From positions 1 through 43,143 of the forward strand of contig CAKZGI010000333.1 of the NCBI GenBank assembly GCA_936914905.1: DNA of 43,143 bases, written 5' to 3'. Positions within the stretch are counted from its first letter, which is position 1; every line of letters starts with the position of its first letter. Origin of the DNA: an uncultured Trichormus sp. Lineage in GTDB: Bacteria; Cyanobacteriota; Cyanobacteriia; Cyanobacteriales; Nostocaceae. The translations under genes and the position numbers were made by a program. Below are positions 36,166-43,143 of the stretch, in pieces. Below the pieces are notes generated by a model, which saw nothing but the letters and a program-made list of their open reading frames with translations, did not search any database and was not told the DNA's origin.

Positions 36166-37104
36166 ATGAGTGAACAAGTTTTAAACAAAGAAATGATTAG
36201 TGCCCTTACCCAAGATAGCGAAATTGACTTAGAGGAAGCTTTCCGGGAATCTCATATCCAAGACATTCTTGATAAGTTAGACCAGGAGTTAGTTGGCTTA
36301 AAGTCTGTCAAGAACAAGATTAAGGAAATGGCTGCTTTGTTGCTGGTTGACCGGATTCGTAAAAGTCTCGGTTTAACTGCTGGTGCGCCTAGTTTGCACA
36401 TGACTTTTTTAGGCAACCCAGGTATGGGTAAAACTACTGTAGCTATGAGAATGGCTGAAATTCTCTATCGTCTCGAATATATCCGCAAAGAGAATGTCAT
36501 GTTGGTGACGCGAGATGATTTAGTTGGGCAAGGTATTGGACAAACTGCACCGAAAACTAGGGAAGTTTTAAATAATGCAATGGGGGGTGTTTTATTAGTT
36601 GATGAAGCTTATACTTTATACCGGCCAGATCATCCAGGAGATTTTGGTTTGGAAGCAATTGAAATTCTCATGCAGGTGATGGAAAATCAGCGTGATGATT
36701 TGGTTGTTATCCTTGCTGGTTATAAAACCCAAATGGAGCATTTTTTCCACAGTAATCCTGGTATGAATTCTCGTATTGGAATTCATATTGAATTTAATGA
36801 TTATAGTGTTGATAATTTGTTGATTATTGCTCAATCTATAGTCAAAACTCAAAACTATTGTTTTAGCCCTGATGCGGAACAAGCCTTCCGAGAGTATTTA
36901 ATTCGACGGAAGACTATGCCGCATTTTGCTAATGCTCGTAGTGTCCGTAATGCTATAGATAGAGCGCGTTTACGTCAAGCTAATCGTTTATTGAATAGTG
37001 GCAAGAAATTAAATAGGCAAGATTTAATTACTATCGAAGCCGTAGATATTCTTGCTAGTCGAGTATTTAGGGAAGGTGTTCCTGACTGCGAACCGGAAAG
37101 CTGA
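36166..37104 (+). CDS. CbbX/CfxQ-type AAA+ ATPase (Rubisco activase-like)
   Basis: 312 aa. Walker A GNPGMGKTTVAMRMA at about residues 83-97, Walker B GGVLLVDEAYTL at about 141-152, sensor region DDLVVILAGYKTQMEHFF, arginine finger region NPGMNSRIGIHIEF, and a C-terminal helical lid ending EGVPDCEPES. Residues EAFRESHIQDILDKLDQELV GLKSVK at the N-terminus are typical of CbbX. CbbX remodels inhibited red-type Rubisco. Cyanobacteria carry green-type Rubisco, so the client of this homologue is uncertain. No Rubisco genes are nearby. ATG 36166 was chosen over 36127 because it has GGAG upstream and the usual length. Confidence 0.85.
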   Translation: MSEQVLNKEMISALTQDSEIDLEEAFRESHIQDILDKLDQELVGLKSVKNKIKEMAALLLVDRIRKSLGLTAGAPSLHMTFLGNPGMGKTTVAMRMAEILYRLEYIRKENVMLVTRDDLVGQGIGQTAPKTREVLNNAMGGVLLVDEAYTLYRPDHPGDFGLEAIEILMQVMENQRDDLVVILAGYKTQMEHFFHSNPGMNSRIGIHIEFNDYSVDNLLIIAQSIVKTQNYCFSPDAEQAFREYLIRRKTMPHFANARSVRNAIDRARLRQANRLLNSGKKLNRQDLITIEAVDILASRVFREGVPDCEPES

Positions 37105-37154
37105 TTTGGGACTGGGAATTAGGGATTAGGGGAATTGAGTAAACATCCTTCTGT

Positions 37155-37212
37155 AATCATCGTGGCTATCTGCCTGTTTCCTAAATCATCGTGGCTATCT
37201 GCCTGTTTCCTA
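37155..37212. repeat. Perfect 29-bp tandem duplication
   Basis: Two exact adjacent copies (37155-37183 and 37184-37212) of a 29-bp unit beginning AATCATCGTGGC and ending CTGTTTCCTA. Between the convergent CbbX-type and M48 genes. Confidence 0.85.
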
Positions 37213-37251
37213 TTCCCCTCTTACTGTCACCTGTCACTTATCATTTATTTC

Positions 37252-38214
37252 CTAATCTGAGTTTTTCATTCTGTTAATTTCTCTTTGCAATTCTTCAACT
37301 TGTTTACGTAATTTTTCCGCTTCATCTTCCGGTGTTTCAACTTTGACATTGACTGCTCCGGTAGTGGGTGTTTGCTGATAGTTTCCTTGGCGAATTTCCT
37401 GATATTCTTCTGATACTGCCCAAGAGCGTAAATAATGCAAGCGTTCTACAGGGAATGGATGGGTAAGCATCATTCCCTGAGCGCCATTGTACATGAGAAA
37501 TTTATATACTTGATTGAGTCCATCATCATCCAGCGCTTGATATTTTTCTGACTGTTGAATAAATTCTTGTAAACTACATTCGTTGGCATATTTGTTACTA
37601 CCGCCAGAGATTTTCATCATGGATGACATAACTGGGTTTAGGTCGTCCATGACTAACAATGCTGCCCGATCTGCGGATAATTCGGCCTTACGTCGCCATT
37701 CAAAAAAGGCATAAATCAAAGCTTGACTGACGAAATTACCTAAACCGAAGGTTAATTCACCAATGATGGAAGCGGCACTCATTGCCCACATCGCCATTTG
37801 AATTAAAATAGTATGACCACATTTAATATGCCCCAGTTCATGGGCAAGCACTGCCCGGATTTCGGCTTCATTGAGTAAGTCAAGTATCCCTGTGTTTACG
37901 ACTATGTAAGGATTCTGTTGCCCCAATGCATAGCTATTGGCTTGAGGGTTGTGTGATATAAATAGTGTTGGTTCAGGGTAAATATCTAAATCTCGCACAC
38001 ATTCCCGAAATATCTGGTAAATAGTGGAATATTGACGCGGCCCTACTTGGATGGTGTTGCCCATTAAATAGACTAATTGAGGGCGTTCATAGACAAATTC
38101 CACGAATTTACGAGCGATTAAATCAAATCCCGATAAACTTCGTAAGGCTTGCTCGGCTTGACGATCTAGTGGATGCCTAAAGGCTTCGCTGGAAATTCCT
38201 GTATAGGTTGGCAT
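37252..38214 (-). CDS. M48 family zinc metallopeptidase
   Basis: 320 aa. The HELGH zinc motif lies at about residues 125-129 (AVLAHELGHIKCGH). The third ligand Glu is in WRRKAELSADRAALL. Two hydrophobic stretches lie between them (MAMWAMSAASIIGELTFGLG, FVSQALIYAFF). The C-terminus is a charged coiled coil (DEAEKLRKQVEELQREINRM). This is the Ste24/HtpX-like M48 group, membrane-associated peptidases that handle misfolded or prenylated membrane proteins; the substrate here is unknown. ATG 38214 (MPTYTGISSEAFRHPLDRQA) was chosen. The open frame upstream runs through heptamer repeat DNA and is not credible. Confidence 0.88.
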   Translation of the reverse strand: MPTYTGISSEAFRHPLDRQAEQALRSLSGFDLIARKFVEFVYERPQLVYLMGNTIQVGPRQYSTIYQIFRECVRDLDIYPEPTLFISHNPQANSYALGQQNPYIVVNTGILDLLNEAEIRAVLAHELGHIKCGHTILIQMAMWAMSAASIIGELTFGLGNFVSQALIYAFFEWRRKAELSADRAALLVMDDLNPVMSSMMKISGGSNKYANECSLQEFIQQSEKYQALDDDGLNQVYKFLMYNGAQGMMLTHPFPVERLHYLRSWAVSEEYQEIRQGNYQQTPTTGAVNVKVETPEDEAEKLRKQVEELQREINRMKNSD

Positions 38215-38242
38215 AATTTCGGGAAGTTGGTAAATGGTGGTT

Positions 38243-38275
38243 GGGGACTGGGGATTGGGGACTGGTGACTGGTAA
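38243..38275 (+). repeat. GGGGACT heptamer array
   Basis: Three GGGG runs (38243-38246, 38250-38253, 38257-38260) and a GGTGACT variant, between the divergent M48 and DinG-like genes. STRR-type; borderline G-quadruplex pattern. Confidence 0.6.
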
Positions 38276-38315
38276 GACAGGAGGAAGTTTACCAATTACC
38301 CATTACCAATCATCA

Positions 38316-39947
38316 ATGACTAATGACAACATAATAGAAATGGGGCAGTTCGGAAAAAGTGACTTGTTATGGGATGAAAAGCGTGTGATTGAGGCAGAAG
38401 TTCATTTATCACTACATAACTTCCTGCGATCGCAGGCGGGTTTTCCTTCCTGGCCCCATCACTTAACGATGGCACGGTTGGTAGCACGCGCTTTGCGCTT
38501 GGGACGTAGTGCCTTAATTCAAGTAGGTGCTGTTTGTGGCTATCAAGGGCGATATCGCACAAGTTTTATCGCATCCTCCTTGATGTGGCATGGCCCTGTA
38601 ATTATTGTGGCCTCGGAAGTTGTGCAGCAGCGGTTGCTGAAAATAGAAATTCCCCGTCTGCAGCAATGGTTACAAGCTAACAAACCGATCAGAACAGGTG
38701 AAGTTTGGCCTGGTACTGATTTCCAAGGGTTGTTGTTGACATCTCCAGAAGCTTGGCTAAAAGGTCAGTTGGCTGATAATGATAGTTTTCCGCCAAATAT
38801 TCCCACAATTATTGATGGAGTTGATGATTTGGAAGATTGGGTGCGTCATCAGCTAACACAAGAGATTCAATCCCATGATTGGGATCAACTGATGCTTGCT
38901 TGTCCCTACGAAGCTGATGTAATTCGTGAAGCTAGGGTACAACTGACACATGAATTATTCCAACATCCTGAAAATCCATACCACTGTTATCTACTATCCC
39001 AACCAGAAACAGAAATCTTACAAAATTTGTTTTTAGCTTTAGACTCAGATAGCTTCCCAGATGTTTGGAAACACTTAAGGCAACAATTCCAAAGCGTGGT
39101 TGAAAATCCTTCTTCTTCTGCCTCTCCTCCCCTTTTCTGGGCTACTATTGCCCGTCGTCAAGGCTTATTTTCTTTACATTACGCCCCACTGGAATTAGCT
39201 AAACCACTCACACCAATTTGGCAGCGGCAACCTGTAGTATTAATTGGGAGCGCCTTAGAACCAGAAACGGAAGCTCCTCTGTTCCGTCAACGTTTGGGGT
39301 TTCAGGATGTAACTTGCTTAAAGTTTTCTACTGATAGTCAAGGGGAAGCAATTCAACTTTATGCACCCTATAAGTTACCTCTACCGAATACACCAGAATT
39401 TCAAGGAGCATTTATTCACCAAGTCCGCACATTGGTTTGTTTAAGTGCGACAGCGCCAGGAATGACTGTGGTGTTAGTGGGAGATGTACCTCTCAAATCC
39501 AGAGTAGCCGCAATTTTGGCTTCGGAGTTTGGTTCACGGGTGCAGGTGGAAAAAACTTGTTTGGATGAAAATGGTATTTTGGTTACTGGTTGGGAATATT
39601 GGCGATCGCATCAAACTGTTTTAGCCGCTCCCCGATTGTTAATTATTGCAACTTTACCTTTGCCATCTTTGGAAAATCCTTTGGTCGCTGGTAGAGTAGC
39701 TCATTACAAGCGATCGCACCAAGATTGGTTCAGGTTATACTTATTACCCACTGCATTGAATGAATTGCAAAGAGCGATCGCACCAGTCCGCGAAAATCAA
39801 GGTATTGTGGCTTTACTCGATAGTCGCGTCGTAAATCGCAGCTACGGCGTTCAAATTCTCACTGCCCTTAGCCCTCTAGCACGCTTGAACTATCTTGATC
39901 CCAGCTTGTTTTGTCCACCCAATGAAGAAAATTCAAATAGGGAATAG
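38316..39947 (+). CDS. DinG-like helicase with altered Walker A
   Basis: 543 aa from ATG 38316 (535 aa from ATG 38340, which avoids the ATGACTA repeat word and may be the true start). The N-terminal part reads WPHHLTMARLVARALRLGRS then ALIQVGAVCGYQGRY, where DinG/XPD helicases have a GTGTGKT-type Walker A, so the P-loop Lys-Ser/Thr is missing. IIDGVDDLEDW is in the Walker B position without DEAH. The C-terminal helicase half is recognisable: LLIIATLPLPSLENPLVAGR, then LNELQRAIAPVRENQGIVAL and LDSRVVNRSYG. Either the protein is a non-ATPase paralogue or it uses other residues. Intact frame. Confidence 0.75.
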   Translation: MTNDNIIEMGQFGKSDLLWDEKRVIEAEVHLSLHNFLRSQAGFPSWPHHLTMARLVARALRLGRSALIQVGAVCGYQGRYRTSFIASSLMWHGPVIIVASEVVQQRLLKIEIPRLQQWLQANKPIRTGEVWPGTDFQGLLLTSPEAWLKGQLADNDSFPPNIPTIIDGVDDLEDWVRHQLTQEIQSHDWDQLMLACPYEADVIREARVQLTHELFQHPENPYHCYLLSQPETEILQNLFLALDSDSFPDVWKHLRQQFQSVVENPSSSASPPLFWATIARRQGLFSLHYAPLELAKPLTPIWQRQPVVLIGSALEPETEAPLFRQRLGFQDVTCLKFSTDSQGEAIQLYAPYKLPLPNTPEFQGAFIHQVRTLVCLSATAPGMTVVLVGDVPLKSRVAAILASEFGSRVQVEKTCLDENGILVTGWEYWRSHQTVLAAPRLLIIATLPLPSLENPLVAGRVAHYKRSHQDWFRLYLLPTALNELQRAIAPVRENQGIVALLDSRVVNRSYGVQILTALSPLARLNYLDPSLFCPPNEENSNRE

Positions 39948-40120
39948 GTAATTCGTAATTCGTAATAGTCCCTCTAGTTCCGCTAGGGATACGTAATTAT
40001 TAATTAACTCCTCTCGTCCCCATCTGTGCTACCCCCTTACCTTCTTCATCGTCTCCACAATATCCGTGATTCCTGCGAACATATATTTAAGAACCTGAAC
40101 CGAAATTTCAATTACTGATT

Positions 40121-40336
40121 ATGGGTGAAGCAAAACGTCGTAAAAGCACACTGGGAAAACAATACGGTGAAGACACTCGTATCTTACCTTTGGTTCCCAT
40201 CACAAAATCTCAAGCTGAACTGTTTGTGAGTTTAACAACTCGCGGAGCTTGGATCGGTATTGGCCTGATGGTTGCCGTGTGGGTGACAATTCGTTTTATC
40301 GGTCCAGCTTTTGGTTGGTGGCAAGTAGTTGATTGA
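40121..40336 (+). CDS. DUF2839 family small membrane protein
   Basis: 71 aa. The conserved start MGEAKRRKSTLGKQYGE is followed by ILPLVPITKSQAELFVSLTT, a single membrane helix (about 43-65, AWIGIGLMVAVWVTIRFIGP) and the end GWWQVVD. This is the cyanobacterial DUF2839 pattern. Function unknown. Confidence 0.8.
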   Translation: MGEAKRRKSTLGKQYGEDTRILPLVPITKSQAELFVSLTTRGAWIGIGLMVAVWVTIRFIGPAFGWWQVVD

Positions 40337-41016
40337 ACAAAGGTCTAGGATAGGGGTGTATGGAGGTAATAATTTTTTCCCATCTCCCCATTTCCCTATC
40401 TTTCCAGCCTGTACTATTGAATATCTCGAAACAAAACATTTGCCTAAATGGCTACAAAGCTATCCTCAGTTTAGATATCTTCAATATGAAGTATCTAGGT
40501 TTGGTCTTGTATCGAATTCTAATTCAGTAGAATTAGCTTATTCAATACATAAATATTGAATTCCATTTTCAGTATTAAGCTCTAGGTAGCCTATTTACAA
40601 TGCAATTTAAACACTTACTTAAATCACAAATAGGATGAAATATACCTTTATTGCTTTCAATCTACTTTTACGATCAAGAATAAATTCAGTAGAATAGACT
40701 TAGCAAGAACAAGACAAAAAGTTACGCTAGAGTAAATAAATAGTGCAAATTGGCTTAAATACTGCCTATAAAAGTGTAATATGGAAAATTTTCCTAGTTG
40801 ACTAGCATCAAATTTAAGTTACGCTGAAAGCTGACTGCTCTAATCTAAGCAAGTAGCCAAATCGAGCTAAACATCTAAAGACAATGTTAACTTTAGTCGT
40901 TTTATCTGAGATTTATATCTTGCAAATTGAATAGTTTGATACGACAACCACAATTGTTATCCACTACCCTAAGCAAGGTAGCCAATCACAGACTAAACCT
41001 TACCCTGGAAATTGTA
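40337..41016. other. AT-rich stretch without a gene
   Basis: No gene supported. A 13-bp word AATTCAGTAGAAT occurs twice (40521-40533, 40683-40695), and the first copy is part of a small hairpin CTAATTC-AGTA-GAATTAG (about 40520-40537). Otherwise plain AT-rich sequence with many stops. Confidence 0.4.
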
Positions 41017-41112
41017 ATGAATAGTTTACAATACCAAAGGATAGAAAAATCTAAAGAAAACATAAAAGAGACTCAAATGACTGTGGTGTCTGGAGGGAAA
41101 AAGTGTTTCTGA
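41017..41112 (+). CDS. Possible 31-aa peptide overlapping the next start
   Basis: ATG 41017 to TGA 41110-41112, charged (EKSKENIKETQ) and ending VSGGKKCF. The stop overlaps the GTG start of the next gene by 10 bases, an arrangement compatible with translational coupling. GG-K-x-C-F at the end superficially recalls a double-glycine peptide, but there is no leader signature and no transporter nearby. Could equally be chance. Confidence 0.2.
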   Translation: MNSLQYQRIEKSKENIKETQMTVVSGGKKCF

Positions 41113-41447
41113 GACTGGCACATCAACATAGACAATTTGTCCAAGACTTGGTAATGAACCTACAAGCCTTGGCAATAGTATTAGAGCGTAACGGCTACCC
41201 AGCTTCTTGTTATACCTGTGGCGACCAAATGAATAGTGCTTCATTTATGGTAAGCTTAGGAGACAACCATCTAATTCGCTTTTTGGTATCAGATTACGGA
41301 ATTACCTGGACTGAAATGCGAGATGAGCGCGAATTAATGAAATTAGAAGGTGCAGAAGCGATCCACCAATTACAAGAACTCGCTAATCTTGTCAAGCAAT
41401 CTATACAAAGTTCTACAGGTCATAAAACCCTTATTAAAAAGTGTTAA
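41103..41447 (+). CDS. Small soluble protein of unknown function
   Basis: 114 aa from GTG 41103, which has GGAGG at 41091-41095 at the right spacing; no ATG start lies nearby in frame. Composition is that of a folded soluble protein: QHRQFVQDLVMNLQALAIVL, a CYTCGD Cys pair, FMVSLGDNHLIRFLVSDYGI and ELMKLEGAEAIHQLQELANL. The Cys-x-x-Cys could bind metal or be redox active. Family not recognised. Confidence 0.6.
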   Translation: MFLRLAHQHRQFVQDLVMNLQALAIVLERNGYPASCYTCGDQMNSASFMVSLGDNHLIRFLVSDYGITWTEMRDERELMKLEGAEAIHQLQELANLVKQSIQSSTGHKTLIKKC

Positions 41448-41505
41448 ATTGCCCAAGAGCGATTTGTGTAAGTGTTGTGTTGCCCGATGGTAAATATGGC
41501 TTTAT

Positions 41506-41553
41506 CGGTAATGGTGAATAGGTAATAGATCTATTACCTATTCACCATTACCG
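41506..41553. repeat. Perfect 48-bp palindrome
   Basis: The left half begins CGGTAATGGTGAATAGG and the right half mirrors it exactly (ending CACCATTACCG), with no spacer. The centre is AGATCT at 41527-41532. All 24 base pairs match. It lies between the 114-aa gene and the thioesterase gene. As RNA it would form a 22-bp or longer stem. Confidence 0.9.
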
Positions 41554-41654
41554 GAAATAGAAAGTATTTATACTATTTTATTTTATCAAGTATTTTTCAG
41601 CGTCTGTTAAAATCTGATGAGCAAGAATTAACACCTGTACTCAGAAGATATAAT

Positions 41655-42152
41655 ATGACTCAAGCAAAAGTAGACCAACCAAAACTACCACTAACCAGCG
41701 CCATTGATAAAGTGACGACGGCTGAATTTGACAATTGGTTTGAATATCCTATGAGAGTGCAACCTCATCATACAGATTATGCAGGAATAGCTTGGCACGG
41801 TACTTATTTAACTTGGTTGGAAGAAGCGCGGGTAGAATATTTGCGCTCTATAGGCATTGAATTTGCTGATTTAGTAGCTTTAGGTTGTGACTTACCAGTT
41901 GTAGAGTTATCAGTACGTTATCATCGGTCACTTAAATTAGGAATTATAGCGCTGATCAAAACCCGAATGCTGGAAGTAACTGGTGTCCATATTAACTGGG
42001 ATTATAAAATTGTTTCCACTGATCAACAAGAATTATATGTTACTGCTCAGGTAACACTAGTAGCATTAGACAGGGAAAGAGGTAAAATTATGCGTCAATT
42101 ACCTCCTGCGGTTAAAGATGCACTCGCTAAAACTTCCACATCATATAAGTAA
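41655..42152 (+). CDS. Hotdog-fold acyl-CoA thioesterase (4HBT/YbgC type)
   Basis: 165 aa. The N-terminal 28 residues are extra; the hotdog domain starts EYPMRVQPHHTDYAGIAWHG and continues TYLTWLEEARVEYLRSIGIE. In the family the active-site Asp sits at the HTDYAGI position and the helix WLEEAR follows. LPVVELSVRYHRSLKLGIIA and VTAQVTLVALDRERGKIMRQ complete the fold. The family includes the DHNA-CoA thioesterase of phylloquinone synthesis, but I cannot tell the substrate. Cytosolic. Confidence 0.82.
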   Translation: MTQAKVDQPKLPLTSAIDKVTTAEFDNWFEYPMRVQPHHTDYAGIAWHGTYLTWLEEARVEYLRSIGIEFADLVALGCDLPVVELSVRYHRSLKLGIIALIKTRMLEVTGVHINWDYKIVSTDQQELYVTAQVTLVALDRERGKIMRQLPPAVKDALAKTSTSYK

Positions 42153-42197
42153 TCCATTAAAAATCAATCGTTAAAAACTTATTTTCGTGAAGCAGGA

Positions 42198-42458
42198 TTA
42201 ATTACGCACAGGTGTTTGCGAAAAGTTTTGAGTAATCTCAGAGATTTTATGCAAAATATCCTGAGGTGTAATCCCAAAACCAAAATATAATAAAACCACT
42301 ATCGCTGCAAAAGTAATAGCAGTTCTGACAGTGGTTTTTACTAATTTCCAAAGTATGACAAATATTATCCAAGCGACTATTAAAGTAATGATCATAGTAC
42401 CAAAAGCTTGAAAATTATTGTTGTTAAATAGCCTAGCAATTATAGTTGCAAATGACAA
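42198..42458 (-). CDS. Small membrane protein
   Basis: 86 aa with two hydrophobic helices (about 19-38, TMIITLIVAWIIFVILWKLV, and about 45-63, TAITFAAIVVLLYFGFGI) and an amphipathic tail. Convergent with the thioesterase gene across 45 bases. Family not recognised; could be a conserved cyanobacterial membrane protein. Confidence 0.55.
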   Translation of the reverse strand: MSFATIIARLFNNNNFQAFGTMIITLIVAWIIFVILWKLVKTTVRTAITFAAIVVLLYFGFGITPQDILHKISEITQNFSQTPVRN

Positions 42459-42529
42459 TATAATTCCTTTTATTAATAAAATTTAAATAAAATTATAAAA
42501 ATCATTTTACTTAGACTCAAGAATCATTT

Positions 42530-43016
42530 TTTAGTCGGGATTTTGATGAAGTTGATTTTGCATCAAATTTAACTCTTTTGGTAGGTGCTTCTGCTGGTAA
42601 AATAGCAATCCTGCATGCGATTCTGGATTTAAAACGTATTGCAATGCGATTCTGGATTTAAAACGTATTGCAAATGGAAAAGGTATAAATGGTTTGGAAT
42701 GGAAAATAGAATTTTCTACTGTAAATGGTAATGAATTTATTTGGGAAGGCAGTTGTGAGACTCTTGAAACAGAGGAACTAATTTTTGAGGAAAAAGAAAA
42801 ATCGTCATTACTTTATAAGTAATCAACTTCACAAAATATTGTCCCAATTGAACGAAGTCAAGAGAAAATATTGTTTAACAATCGAGAAATACCTAAATTT
42901 TCCTCAAATCGATTAATGATACATATATTGAAAGAAGACGGTAAAATACAAGAAGCTTATGAGGCTATAAATAAAATAGAAGATAGTGCTGATACAACAA
43001 AAAAAGGTGTCCCCTG
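42530..43016 (+). pseudogene. AAA15/OLD-like ATPase remnant
   Basis: Reading DFDEVDFASNLTLLVGASAG KIAIL corresponds to the start of AAA15/RecF-type ATPases (F-x-L-N-L-T-L-L-V-G-x-N-G-x-GKS), with a degraded Walker A. A 29-bp tandem duplication (42615-42672) shifts the frame. After it come NGKGINGLEWKIEFSTVNGN and EFIWEGS, then a TAA at about 42822, then VPIERSQEKILFNNREIPKF, ending before 43016. The C-terminal half is absent. Members of this ATPase group occur in abortive-infection and other defence loci. Confidence 0.6.
42615..42672. repeat. Perfect 29-bp tandem duplication inside the AAA remnant
   Basis: Two exact copies (42615-42643, 42644-42672) of a 29-bp unit beginning ATGCGATTCTGG and ending CGTATTGCA. 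The length is not a multiple of three, so the duplication itself breaks the reading frame. Confidence 0.85.
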
Positions 43017-43143
43017 AATACTTCGGGGAAGAATTTATTCAGGCATCCGTGAGCAACCAAAAGGATTGAGCACAGATTTTTCGTAAAGAATAGTCGCCAA
43101 ACAGGGAATATTCCCAACCTTACAAATGGGGTCACGAATATAT

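Noticed and set aside
38241-38315. Longer N-terminus for the DinG-like protein
   Set aside because: It would translate the GGGGACT repeat array.
40329-40559. 76-codon ORF after DUF2839
   Set aside because: Starts inside the previous gene, no ribosome-binding site, ends in repeat-rich DNA.

Overview
The window is chromosomal DNA of a filamentous (Nostocales-type) cyanobacterium. The evidence is the protein set (SasA with a KaiB-like N-terminus, CRR7, and the cyanobacterial families DUF2854, DUF2839 and DUF3493), many GCGATCGC (HIP1) octamers, and heptameric short tandem repeats between genes. Core genes look intact, but an unusually large share of the rest is broken by stops, frameshifts, truncations and insertions. 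That pattern of erosion fits a host-restricted genome such as the Azolla cyanobiont ('Nostoc azollae' / Trichormus azollae). The species is my inference and was not checked.

Layout. 1-1481: heavily decayed membrane-associated gene. 1.6-7.6 kb: translation/transcription operon rimP-nusA-ylxR-infB, with an attenuator-like hairpin before rimP and a long structured leader before infB. 8.2-11.05 kb: a small unknown gene, a secreted DUF1565/beta-helix/SLH protein, a DUF3493 membrane protein and tRNA-Thr(CGU). 11.2-13.1 kb: decayed HerA/DUF87-type ATPase and decayed M42 aminopeptidase, the latter split by a 256-bp MITE and also carrying a 27-nt palindromic insertion. 13.3-17.3 kb: class II aldolase family gene, SLH lipoprotein and a frameshifted secreted protein. 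17.6-20.8 kb: sasA, crr7, DUF2854, a small coiled-coil ORF and a receiver-only response regulator. 21-26 kb: ppk1, a dead IS5-type transposase and a sensor histidine kinase. 26-30.7 kb: DUF2267-like protein, secreted protein, TPR protein, degenerate sigma-like protein and membrane-anchored VOC-fold protein. 30.7-35 kb: accessory graveyard with a second 252-bp MITE, a broken adenine DNA methyltransferase, two broken unknown genes (one split by a 129-bp MITE) and a broken Uma2 gene. 35.3-42.5 kb: secreted protein, CbbX-type AAA+ ATPase, M48 peptidase, DinG-like helicase, DUF2839, a small unknown protein, thioesterase and a small membrane protein. 42.5-43.1 kb: broken AAA ATPase.

The clearest new material is the mobile-repeat layer. 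Two MITE families can be delimited to the base: family A (252-256 bp, 19-bp terminal inverted repeats, 4-bp target duplication) and family B (about 129-148 bp, TA target). In one member of each family, conceptual removal restores the host reading frame across the junction, which fixes the boundaries. Other notable items are a perfect 48-bp palindrome at 41506-41553 and two unrelated 29-bp tandem duplications. I found no CRISPR array, no rRNA and no convincing new multi-gene system. The defence-related genes that can be recognised are all remnants.
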